A stretch of DNA of 64,000 bases, from the NCBI GenBank assembly GCA_016707485.1, contig JADJHN010000003.1:62001-126000 (forward strand), read 5' to 3'. The notes beneath the pieces were generated by a model. The model ran no database searches. It saw only the letters and a list, made by a program, of their open reading frames with translations, and was not told the DNA's origin. The position numbers were made by a program, and so were the translations under genes. Shown here piece after piece: positions 33,206 to 40,865 of the stretch (the stretch's first letter is position 1; each line of letters starts with the position of its first letter). The stretch is from Lysobacterales bacterium (GTDB lineage: Bacteria; Pseudomonadota; Gammaproteobacteria; Xanthomonadales; Rhodanobacteraceae).

Positions 33206-33501
33206 GGCAGAACCTTGCGCAGAGGCCTGATTTCGACTTCACGGTAGACGCCCGCTGCCAGGTACGGATCGGCATCCGCCCACAGCCGTGCCGCCGCGAT
33301 ATCGTCGAACTCGGCGACGATCAGGCTGCCGGTATATCCGGCCGGCCCCGGATCCTCGCTGTCGATCGTCGGGAAAGGTCCGGCAAGGAACAACTTTCCG
33401 CGCTCGTGCAGTTCGTGCAGCCGGGCCAGGTGGGCGGCACGATTGGTGCTGCGCAGCCCTGCGGTTCCCGGATTGTCGTGACCGGTGATTGCGTACCACA
33501 T
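33202..33501 (-). CDS. yciI: YciI family protein
   Basis: A 99-residue ferredoxin-like dimeric alpha-beta barrel protein of the YCII family. Markers are 'MWYAITGHD' at the start, 'RAAHLARLHELHERGKLFLAGPF' with the conserved His, and 'ADADPYLAAGVYREVEIRPL'. The reaction is unknown. It leads the yciI-bolA-ppiC group; on the strand of transcription an AT-rich CTAACATAG lies about 30 bases before the ATG and could be its -10 region. Confidence 0.9.
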   Translation of the reverse strand: MWYAITGHDNPGTAGLRSTNRAAHLARLHELHERGKLFLAGPFPTIDSEDPGPAGYTGSLIVAEFDDIAAARLWADADPYLAAGVYREVEIRPLRKVLP

Positions 33502-34041
33502 GAAATCGTAATCCGATAAGGGTCGACTATGTTAGCCGATGCGAAGTGCCAGCGAAGCGCCTGTTGCGCCTGCCACGACAACGAACTGGCGCAACGGAAT
33601 TACTGGACTTCCGCCCTCGATTGGGCTTAGTCTTGCGCCCGAACCCTTGGTTTGCGATTGTCCGCCCGTCAATTGACGGTCGAATACTGTTGCACGACCG
33701 GACCCCTGTCCTGGCGTCACATCCGGAACGGTGGAAGCGGGGTGAAAGCGCAGGCAGTACACAGCAAGTCGTCGAATCGTTGCGCGGGCACGGAATCTTC
33801 TGCCCGTTCTGCACTGCGCGATTCCGCTTGTCGCCGGACCAACCGGCATTGATGTTTCGACAGTAGTTTCATTGACGGCATCGGATCGGTCCATCGATTC
33901 GTGTCATTCGTCATTCGCATGGTTGCGGTGTTCCGTCACCAGCCACGCGCGAGCGGTCAGCCCGTATCGACCGATTGAATCCTTGCCAAGCGAGATCTGC
34001 GCATGACCCACGCCGTGAGGCGTCGGGCAACCGGATCGGAT
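33502..34041. other. Long spacer between divergent yciI and scpA, no certain gene
   Basis: These 540 bases separate two divergent operons and must hold both promoters. Two overlapping frames, 33546-33866 (plus) and 33532-33894 (minus), are open but show no convincing family. The plus frame ends 'GIFCPFCTARFRLSPDQP', which looks like the first half of a zinc-ribbon of the MJ0042 kind, but the second cysteine pair is missing. An alternative scpA start at 34003 would shorten the gap. Confidence 0.4.
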
Positions 34042-34899
34042 ATGAACAGCCCGACAGCCGAACCCCAAATCCAGCAAGACGAATCCGCCCCGGCCTTCCC
34101 GCCGATTCCGCAGCAGCAGGAAATGCCGCTGGCGATCGTGCGTGGCGAGCCGGTGCTGCAGATGCCGCAGGATCTCTACATCCCGCCGGATGCCCTGGAA
34201 GTCATCCTCGATGCATTCGAGGGGCCGCTGGACCTGCTGCTCTACCTGATCCGCCGGCAGAATCTGGACATCCTCGATATCCCGGTTGCCGAAATCACCC
34301 GCCAATATGTCGACTACATCGATCTGATGCAGGAATTGCGGCTTGAGCTCGCTGCCGAATACCTGGTGATGGCCGCCATCCTCGCCGAGATCAAGTCACG
34401 CCTGCTGCTGCCACGCCCCCCCGATGCCGAAAACATCGAAGATGATCCACGCGCGGAGCTGATTCGCCGCCTGCAGGAATACGAACGCTTCAAGAAGGCC
34501 GCGGCGGATATCGACGAATTGCCGCGACTGGAGCGCGACAGTGCCGTTGCCTCGGCCCATGTCCCGGATCGCAACATCATCCGCCTGCCGCCGCCGGTCG
34601 ACCTGCGCGAATTGCTGCTGGCGCTCAAGGATGTACTCAACCGCGCCGACCTGTTCACCCATCACGCCATCCAGCGTGAGGCGCTGTCGGTACGCAACCG
34701 CATGAGCGACGTGCTGAAGGCGCTCGAGAATGGCGAGTTTCATCGCTTTGAAACCCTGTTTGACATCAGCGAGGGACGCCACGGAATCATCGTGACCTTC
34801 CTCGCCATCCTGGAGCTGGCCAAGGAACACCTCGTGGAGATATCCCAGGGTGAAGCGCTGGCACCGATCTACCTGAAATCGCTGGCCATCGCCGATTGA
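34042..34899 (+). CDS. scpA: Segregation and condensation protein A
   Basis: Kleisin that bridges SMC heads. The 285 residues contain 'LEVILDAFEGPLDLLLYLIRRQNLDILDIPVAEITRQYVDYI', the defining N-terminal region, followed by 'ELAAEYLVMAAILAEIKSRLLLPRP' and a C-terminal winged helix ('FDISEGRHGIIVTFLAILELAKE'). The ATG at 34042 follows GGATCGGAT; one at 34003 is in frame and possible. The first 40 residues are Pro/Gln-rich. It is followed directly by scpB. Confidence 0.95.
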   Translation: MNSPTAEPQIQQDESAPAFPPIPQQQEMPLAIVRGEPVLQMPQDLYIPPDALEVILDAFEGPLDLLLYLIRRQNLDILDIPVAEITRQYVDYIDLMQELRLELAAEYLVMAAILAEIKSRLLLPRPPDAENIEDDPRAELIRRLQEYERFKKAAADIDELPRLERDSAVASAHVPDRNIIRLPPPVDLRELLLALKDVLNRADLFTHHAIQREALSVRNRMSDVLKALENGEFHRFETLFDISEGRHGIIVTFLAILELAKEHLVEISQGEALAPIYLKSLAIAD

Positions 34900-34910
34900 A
34901 CGCCCTGCAC

Positions 34911-35684
34911 ATGATTGAATTCGAACTCCTCAAACGTATCGTCGAGGCCTCCCTGCTGGCCGCCGGCAACCCGCTGACGACCACGCAGTTGCTCGCCCTG
35001 TTTGGCGAAAACGAAGCAACCAGCCATGACGACATCGCTCGCGCGATCGAATCCCTGCAAGCCGATTGCGAAACGCGCGGCATCGAGCTGATCGAGGTTG
35101 CCTCGGGATTCCGCTACCAGGTGCGCCGCGACGTGCATGCCTGGGTTGCGCGACTGTGGACCGAGCGGCCGAGCCGCTATTCCCGCGCCCTGCTCGAGAC
35201 CCTCGCCTTGATCGCCTATCGCCAGCCGATCACGCGCGGCGAAATCGAGCAGATCCGCGGCGTTGCGGTTTCCACGCACATCATCAAGACCCTCGAGGAA
35301 CGCGAATGGATCCGCGTGGTCGGGCACCGCGACGTGCCAGGCAAGCCAAGCCTGTTCGGCACCACGCGTGGTTTCCTCGATTACTTCAACCTGAAGTCCC
35401 TGGACGAGCTCCCCTCGCTCGGCGAGATCCGCGATATCGATGATCTCGATCCGCAACTGGCCCTGGGTCCGCCTGCCGACGAACCGCTTGCCTTCGTCGT
35501 CGACAACGACGCGCAGGCGCTGGCCGAAGCGGCCACGCAACTCGTCAACAATGAAGACCCGGAAGACGATGTCATCTCCGGCGACACCGATCCGCAACCC
35601 GCCGAGCTGGCCGAAACAATCAGTTCGTCACCGATCCTGTCCGCGTCCGCAACCGACGCCGACACCACGGAGCAAGATGCATGA
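34911..35684 (+). CDS. scpB: Segregation and condensation protein B
   Basis: Winged-helix dimer that binds ScpA within condensin. The 257 residues show 'IVEASLLAAGNPLTTTQLLALFGE', 'IELIEVASGFRYQVRRDVHAWVARLW', 'SRALLETLALIAYRQPITRGEIEQIRGV' and 'GRPSLFGTTRGFLDYF'-like ends, then an acidic tail of about 85 residues. The ATG at 34911 is the family start; a TTG at 34896 overlapping the scpA stop is an alternative that would couple the two. Its own stop overlaps the rluB start. Confidence 0.95.
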   Translation: MIEFELLKRIVEASLLAAGNPLTTTQLLALFGENEATSHDDIARAIESLQADCETRGIELIEVASGFRYQVRRDVHAWVARLWTERPSRYSRALLETLALIAYRQPITRGEIEQIRGVAVSTHIIKTLEEREWIRVVGHRDVPGKPSLFGTTRGFLDYFNLKSLDELPSLGEIRDIDDLDPQLALGPPADEPLAFVVDNDAQALAEAATQLVNNEDPEDDVISGDTDPQPAELAETISSSPILSASATDADTTEQDA

Positions 35685-37288
35685 CCTCCCCTGTACGCAA
35701 TGTACTTTCCCTGAAACGCTCGGCCCCCGAAGAAATCGCCGGCACACTTGAAGAACGCCTGCACAAGGTCCTCGCCACCGCCGGGCTTGGTTCGCGGCGC
35801 ATGCTCGAAGGCCGTATCGAAGCGGGGGAAGTGCTGGTCAACGGCAGCGCCGCCGGGCTTGGCTCCAGCGTGCATGCCGGCGATCGCGTCGAACTCGATG
35901 GCAAGCGCTTCGTCGTCATCAGCGACAATACCGAGCATGCCCAGGTCATCGTCTACAACAAGCCGGAAGGTGTGGTGACCACGCGTGAAGATCCGGATGG
36001 GCGCCCGACCGTGTTCGAGCACTTGCCGCGTCTCAAGGGCGCACGCTGGATCGCCGTCGGTCGCCTCGACATCAACACCACCGGGCTGCTCCTGCTGACC
36101 ACGGATGGCGGCTTGGCAAATGCCCTGATGCATCCCAGTTCCGAGCTGGAGCGCGAATACATCTGCCGCGTGCATGGCGAGGTTCCCGACGAAGTCATCG
36201 AGCGCCTGCGCAGTGGCGTGGAACTCGAAGACGGCCCGGCACATTTCGACGAGATTGGCGTGATCAGTCGTGGCGGCAGCCATTCCTGGTTCCGCGTGGT
36301 CATCCGAGAGGGGCGCAATCGCGAAGTCCGGCGCATGTGGGAAGCCGTCGGCCTGATGGTCAGCCGCCTCAAGCGCGTGCGCTACGCCAACATCGAACTG
36401 CCACGGCTGCTCAAGCGCGAAAAGAGTGTCGAACTGGCCGCGGATCAGGTCAAGGTGCTGCGCGAACTCTGTGGCGCGGCCGAACCCGAAGCACGCCTGA
36501 CGCTGGCACCGGTAATTGGTCAGCGCCGCAGCACGACGACCGAATTCCGCCCGGATCCAAAAACCCAGCAAGCCTGGACCAGCACACGCACCGAAGAAGC
36601 ACGCGAATTCAGCCAGTTCGATCGTATCCGTGATGATGGGTGGCGCGCGCCGACGGCGAACAAGGGCAAGCGCTCGCGTGGTGGTGGCGGGCCGCGGCCT
36701 TCGCGGCCGCGCGGCAAACCCGCTTCGACTGCAGGTTCGCAATACGTCGACCCCGGCCTCAATCCGGCTGTGCTGCGTGCCTGGTTCCCCGATTCACCGC
36801 AACCCGGTAGCCGCAATCGCAAGCCCGGCGGACGCCGTCAAGGCCAAGGCCAGGGCGGGAATTTCCACAACCCCAATGCCAATGGAAACGTCGCGCAGGG
36901 CAATCGCGCGCCGAGAAACGAGAACTTCGACGGCAACCGTCCGCCGCGTGGCAATCCGCAACGCGGCGGCCCGGCTGGCCAAGGTGCCCAGGGTAATCGT
37001 CCGCCACGCGGCAATGCGCGACAGGACGATGTGTCCGGCAATCGCGCAGCGCGCGGCAATCCGCAATATGACGATGCACGGGGCAATCGCGCCCAGCCCG
37101 CCGACGGCAATGTCTGGGGCAACCGTGGCAAGCAACCAGGTGCGGGAGGCGCGCGGGCGAACCCGCCACGCGGCGGCAATCGCGCACCAGGCAGGCCGCA
37201 TGGCGGCCAGGGACGCCGACCGGAATCGGCGGGCAACGGTCCGCGAGGCAAGGGTCCCCGCGGCGGCGGCAATCGTCGCGATTCCTGA
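35681..37288 (+). CDS. rluB: 23S rRNA pseudouridine synthase RluB with long RGN-rich tail
   Basis: Isomerises U2605 of 23S rRNA. Residues 1-270 are a normal RluB: S4 RNA-binding domain ('ERLHKVLATAGLGSRRMLEGRIEAGEVLVNG'), 'VIVYNKPEGVVTTREDP', the catalytic Asp in 'AVGRLDINTTGLLLLTTDG' and 'GRNREVRRMWEAVGLMVSRLKR'. The remaining 265 residues are disordered; from about 345 on they consist of Gly, Asn, Arg, Pro and Gln with the recurring core GNR-x-x-RGN. Such tails occur in relatives, but this one nearly doubles the protein. ATGA overlap with scpB. Confidence 0.95.
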   Translation: MTSPVRNVLSLKRSAPEEIAGTLEERLHKVLATAGLGSRRMLEGRIEAGEVLVNGSAAGLGSSVHAGDRVELDGKRFVVISDNTEHAQVIVYNKPEGVVTTREDPDGRPTVFEHLPRLKGARWIAVGRLDINTTGLLLLTTDGGLANALMHPSSELEREYICRVHGEVPDEVIERLRSGVELEDGPAHFDEIGVISRGGSHSWFRVVIREGRNREVRRMWEAVGLMVSRLKRVRYANIELPRLLKREKSVELAADQVKVLRELCGAAEPEARLTLAPVIGQRRSTTTEFRPDPKTQQAWTSTRTEEAREFSQFDRIRDDGWRAPTANKGKRSRGGGGPRPSRPRGKPASTAGSQYVDPGLNPAVLRAWFPDSPQPGSRNRKPGGRRQGQGQGGNFHNPNANGNVAQGNRAPRNENFDGNRPPRGNPQRGGPAGQGAQGNRPPRGNARQDDVSGNRAARGNPQYDDARGNRAQPADGNVWGNRGKQPGAGGARANPPRGGNRAPGRPHGGQGRRPESAGNGPRGKGPRGGGNRRDS

Positions 37289-37372
37289 TCCGCGGATCGC
37301 GCAACCCCGGGGCGGTCGACCGCTTCGGCGCTCCGTTGCGGTTCAAGGCGTGCAACTCGAGGCGTGCAACGC

Positions 37373-37402
37373 AAAGCGGCGGAACCGAGGTTCCGCCGCT
37401 TT
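37373..37402. terminator. Bidirectional terminator after rluB
   Basis: Arms AAAGCGGCGGAACC (37373-37386) and GGTTCCGCCGCTTT (37389-37402) form a perfect stem, 13 bp once a four-base loop is allowed. A-run and T-run flanks make it work for both rluB (plus) and the CsgG-like gene (minus), whose stops face each other here. Confidence 0.85.
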
Positions 37403-37428
37403 GTCCCGATCCCGCTGAACTTCCGCAA

Positions 37429-38145
37429 TCAGTCGAGTTTCAGGCCCTTCTTGTTGCTTTCGCGACGCTTGTGTTCCTTGGCCGCGTAATCCGCTTCGCA
37501 GCCGTTCTTCTCGACCATGACGCAGCTGAGATAGTCGGTGACTTCGACCAGGACAGCACGGATGGCCTTGCCGGCCGGCGTGTTCTTTTCATTGGCCAGC
37601 GATCCACCGAAGCCGCCGCGGAATACGCCAACACTGACGCCGCCACCCGAGGTGCGACCCTCGACCGTGCGCGAGAAATCGACTTCACCGGTCGTTGCAT
37701 TGACCACGCGCACATCCACGGCGATATAGGCTTCGCTTTTCTTGCCACCCAGCGAAATGCCCTTGAAGCTGATGCCGCCACCGGTGCTGGCCGTGTTTTC
37801 CTCGTAGGAGGTCACCGTGCCCATGACCAGATAGTCGGCACCGGTCAACTTGCCAATGCTGGCACCGGTTCCGGAGCGGACCCGACCGGACGCGGCCAGA
37901 TTCTGTTCCTCGAGGACACTTTCGAGCTTTGCGCGCTCGACAACGCGAAAGCTGCCGGTACTCGACAGCTCGTTGGACAACATGCCGGAAAGCTCCCAGC
38001 CCACGCCACCGCGCCACCAGCCGGCACCCGATTCATTCTTGAATTCGGCAACGCCGACCGATGGCTTGCCACCTTGGGCGAGCGCCGCATCGACAAATCC
38101 CATTCCGGCAAGAGCCAGCGTGGCCATGACGACAAATTTCTTCAT
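37429..38145 (-). CDS. CsgG/HfaB-like curli-assembly family protein
   Basis: A 238-residue secreted or envelope protein. It has a type I signal peptide ('MKKFVVMATLALAGMGFVDAALA', cleavage about 23-24) and the CsgG-type core: 'VGVAEFKNESGAGWWRGGVGWELSGMLSNELSSTGSFRVVERAKLESVLEEQNLAASG' and 'LTGADYLVMGTVTSYEE'. No lipobox cysteine, so it is unlike true CsgG, which is a lipoprotein pore. The C-terminus has two cysteines ('LSCVMVEKNGCEADY'). No csgA, B, E or F is nearby, so curli export is not supported. Confidence 0.75.
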   Translation of the reverse strand: MKKFVVMATLALAGMGFVDAALAQGGKPSVGVAEFKNESGAGWWRGGVGWELSGMLSNELSSTGSFRVVERAKLESVLEEQNLAASGRVRSGTGASIGKLTGADYLVMGTVTSYEENTASTGGGISFKGISLGGKKSEAYIAVDVRVVNATTGEVDFSRTVEGRTSGGGVSVGVFRGGFGGSLANEKNTPAGKAIRAVLVEVTDYLSCVMVEKNGCEADYAAKEHKRRESNKKGLKLD

Positions 38146-38481
38146 TTTCCTCTCCCGTTGACTTGCGAATCCAGGCGTTCGCCCATCCGGCATTCCCGCC
38201 GCTCCGGCCAAACTCCCATACCTTTCCTCATGGTGGCCGCCCCTGCTTGGGTATCGGCAATCCACGATCGGCGCACATTCTAGCAGCGGTAACCGGGCAA
38301 ATTGATGCATGGGTGGCGGCGGCACCTGCAGGACACTTCACGGGCCAAGCGTGATCCAGCACGCATTCTTCGCCGGATCCACGGCGGGCCGCTGCAATAA
38401 CACGATGGCAACACCGGATTAACCGGGTGGACACACTGAATTCGTAAGCTCTGCGGCAATCCCCGATTGGTCCCCATCACC
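38146..38481. other. Gene-free stretch upstream of small ORF
   Basis: A 336-base gap between the divergent CsgG-like gene and the small frame at 38482. I see no family-like frame and no strong repeat. ATTCTAGCAGC near 38277-38287 and an A/T-richer patch around 38395-38450 are the only promoter-like areas; neither has a clear -35/-10 pair. Confidence 0.4.
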
Positions 38482-38694
38482 ATGCAGAGCCGCCGCCATA
38501 CCGAAGCAAACATCCTCGGCTACCGACTCGATCGCGTCGAGTCGCAGCCTGCCGAGGCGATCCGCTACGAAGTCACCAGCCCCGACAATGGCATCGTCCT
38601 CGCGCATTTTCCCGACCGCCCGTCGGCCGAGCGATTCATCGTCATGCGCGAACTGCGCCAGATCAGCACGCGGCCCCGCAACCCGGCATTCTGA
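38482..38694 (+). CDS. Small hypothetical protein
   Basis: A 70-residue frame with an even, protein-like composition: 'MQSRRHTEANILGYRLDRVE' at the start and 'PDRPSAERFIVMRELRQIS' near the end. There is no membrane segment, signal or known motif. It lies just before, and in the same direction as, the ArsC-like gene. I do not recognise the family; the call rests on composition and position only and may be wrong. Confidence 0.4.
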   Translation: MQSRRHTEANILGYRLDRVESQPAEAIRYEVTSPDNGIVLAHFPDRPSAERFIVMRELRQISTRPRNPAF

Positions 38695-38766
38695 GGCGGT
38701 CGCGGGCAGCTTGCCAAACCGCCGAGGTTGCGTTCAAAGTCGCCCTCCGATCCAAAGGAGAATGCC

Positions 38767-39117
38767 GTGGGCGACGTCACCATCCTGCACAATCCGCGTT
38801 GCACCAAATCCTGCGCAACGCTGGCCCTGCTCGGCGATCACGGCATCGAACCACGCATCGTCGATTACCTGGCCGATCCACCGAACAGCAAGGAGTTGAC
38901 GAAGATCCTCGGCATGCTCGGCATTGGCGCGCGTGCGCTGTTGCGCACCGACGAGCCCGAATACCGGACGCTCGGCCTCGACGATGAAGGTCTCTCCGAG
39001 GACGAACTTGTCGCCGCCATGTGCAGGCACCCACGCCTGATCCAACGCCCGATTGTCGTGGCCAATGGCAAGGCCGCCATCGGACGGCCGCCGGAAGCGG
39101 TCCTGGACATCCTCTGA
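38767..39117 (+). CDS. arsC: ArsC/YffB-like glutaredoxin-type reductase
   Basis: A 116-residue thioredoxin-fold protein of the arsenate reductase family. It has the catalytic cysteine in 'HNPRCTKSCATLALL' (C12, the CxxS form), 'DYLADPPNSKELTKILGMLG', 'ALLRTDEPEY' and 'RPIVVANGKAAIGRPPEAVLDIL'. The GTG start at 38767 is chosen because AAAGGAG ends six bases before it. No arsenite pump or ArsR is near, so the role may be general thiol chemistry. Its stop shares one base with the LysR start, so the two are coupled. Confidence 0.85.
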   Translation: MGDVTILHNPRCTKSCATLALLGDHGIEPRIVDYLADPPNSKELTKILGMLGIGARALLRTDEPEYRTLGLDDEGLSEDELVAAMCRHPRLIQRPIVVANGKAAIGRPPEAVLDIL

Positions 39118-40070
39118 TGGACAAGTTCCAGGGCATGCAACTGTTTGCCCGGGTTGTCGAAGCCGGCAGTTTCACCGCGGCCGCCGAAGCGCTCGGGATC
39201 TCGCGAGCGCTGGCCAGCAAGCTGATCCAGACCCTTGAGGAAAGCCTCGGCGTTCGCCTGCTCAACCGCACGACGCGCCGGGTCAGCCTCACCGATGCCG
39301 GGCGCAACTACTATCAACGAGTCAGCGAGATCCTCGCGCAGCTCGCCGAGGCCGAAGCCGAGGCGGCTGAACTGCAGGTCGAGCCACGCGGAAGAATGCG
39401 CCTCAGCGCACCGATCTCCTTTTCGACACGGCATCTTGCACCGGCCCTGTCCGAATTCCAGCGCCGCTATCCGCGCGTCGAACTCGAAGTGGAATTGAGC
39501 GATCGACTCGTCGACCTGGTCGATGAAGGCTTCGACCTGGCCATCCGCATCGGCAAGCTTGCCGATTCCTCCCTTGTCGCTCGCCGCATCGCCTCGGCTT
39601 GCCTGGTCATGGTTGCCGCTCCCGGCTACCTCGAACGCGCGGGGGTTCCCAAACAGCCAGCGGACCTGGGCAAGCACAACTTCATGGTCTACACGCTGGC
39701 AACACGCCGCGACGAGGTTGCGCTGGAACGCGATGGCACGACGGAAACCACACGGGTGCACGGCAACCTGCGTGTCGACAATGGCGATTACATTGCCGCT
39801 GCCGCGCTCGCCGGACACGGCATCAGCGTGCTGCCCACCTTCATCGTCGGCGAACACCTGCAACGCGGCGAACTGGTGCGCGTCCTGGAAGAGTGGACCA
39901 TTCCGTCACTCGGGATCCATGCCGTCTACGCGCAGACCCGTTCCTTGCCGGCGAAGACCCGCGTCCTCATCGACTTTCTGGTCGAACGTTTCGGTCCGCA
40001 ACCCTACTGGGATTGCCTTGGCCCGCAAACTGCCGCGCTGGATGCTGCCCGGGAATCAGCGATGGTGTAG
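39117..40070 (+). CDS. LysR-family transcriptional regulator
   Basis: A 317-residue regulator. The N-terminal winged helix (1-65) reads 'MQLFARVVEAGSFTAAAEALGISRALASKLIQTLEESLGVRLLNRTTRRVSLTDAG', typical of the CrgA/DmlR-like group. The effector domain includes 'GRMRLSAPISF' and 'VDLVDEGFDLAIRIGKL'. It is coupled to the ArsC-like gene. Its last 67 bases overlap, tail to tail, the end of the omega-amidase gene, so the two transcripts are complementary there. The target genes are unknown. Confidence 0.93.
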   Translation: MDKFQGMQLFARVVEAGSFTAAAEALGISRALASKLIQTLEESLGVRLLNRTTRRVSLTDAGRNYYQRVSEILAQLAEAEAEAAELQVEPRGRMRLSAPISFSTRHLAPALSEFQRRYPRVELEVELSDRLVDLVDEGFDLAIRIGKLADSSLVARRIASACLVMVAAPGYLERAGVPKQPADLGKHNFMVYTLATRRDEVALERDGTTETTRVHGNLRVDNGDYIAAAALAGHGISVLPTFIVGEHLQRGELVRVLEEWTIPSLGIHAVYAQTRSLPAKTRVLIDFLVERFGPQPYWDCLGPQTAALDAARESAMV

Positions 40071-40864
40071 TCGTCGGCGTCCATCCAGGCCGGAAAACGC
40101 TCGCGATGCAGGGCCAGCGATGCCGGATCGAGCGTGCTGGTGACGACCTGTTCCTGGGCACCCAACTCGACCAGCGGCTGACCCAGAAAATCAAGAATGG
40201 CGCTGTCACCCGCGTACGCTATGTTGTTGCCATCCGTGCCAACCCGGTTTACGCCAAGGCAGTAGCTCAGATTCTCGATGGCACGTGCACGCAGCAGGTT
40301 GGACCACGCATACCGCCGTGCTGCCGGCCAGTTCGCCACAAAGAGTGCAAGATCGTAGTCGAAGCGCCCGGCCGCACGGTCATAGCGGTTGCGCGACCAG
40401 ACCGGAAAGCGCAAGTCGTAGCAAACCAGCGGGCAAATGCGCCAGCCCTTGAGTTCGACGATCAGGCGTCTGCTGCCGGCGGCGTAACGCAGGTGCTCGT
40501 CAGCCATGCGAAACAGATGCCGCTTGTCGTAGACCTCATGGCTGCCGTCCGGTTTCGCCCAGATCAACCGGTTCAGGCATTTCTCGCCATCCCGGATGAT
40601 CAGGCTGCCGGTGACCACGGCACCGAGTTCGACCGCGAGCGCGCCAAACCAGCGCACACCCTCGCCATCCATGCCTTCGGCATTGCCGAGAAGTTCATTG
40701 GTGAAACCGCTGAGGAAGGTTTCCGGCAGCACGATCAGATCGCTCTGCCCGCTCAGGCTGCGCACGAGTTCGCCATAATACGCGCGATTCGCCGCCGCAT
40801 CGTGCCAGCGCGTGTTGCCCTGAACCAGTGATACGCGCAGCGGTGTCTTTGCCATCGTGTTCAT
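40004..40864 (-). CDS. Omega-amidase, YafV-like (nitrilase superfamily)
   Basis: Hydrolyses alpha-ketoglutaramate or alpha-ketosuccinamate, the by-products of glutamine- or asparagine-linked transamination. The 286 residues carry the nitrilase triad: Glu in 'IVLPETFLSGF', Lys in 'VYDKRHLFRMADEH' and Cys in 'PLVCYDLRFPVWSRN'. These stretches match E. coli YafV closely. It starts two bases after the stop of the methionine-type aminotransferase, whose transamination makes its substrate. Its 3' end overlaps the LysR gene by 67 bases. Confidence 0.9.
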   Translation of the reverse strand: MNTMAKTPLRVSLVQGNTRWHDAAANRAYYGELVRSLSGQSDLIVLPETFLSGFTNELLGNAEGMDGEGVRWFGALAVELGAVVTGSLIIRDGEKCLNRLIWAKPDGSHEVYDKRHLFRMADEHLRYAAGSRRLIVELKGWRICPLVCYDLRFPVWSRNRYDRAAGRFDYDLALFVANWPAARRYAWSNLLRARAIENLSYCLGVNRVGTDGNNIAYAGDSAILDFLGQPLVELGAQEQVVTSTLDPASLALHRERFPAWMDADDYTIADSRAASSAAVCGPRQSQ

Positions 40865-40865
40865 C

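Noticed and set aside
33532..33894. Minus-strand frame in the yciI-scpA spacer
   Set aside because: No family likeness, no ribosome site, and it overlaps an equally open plus frame.
38767..40070. Arsenic resistance operon
   Set aside because: Only an ArsC-like protein is present; its partner is a LysR regulator, and there is no arsenite pump or ArsR.
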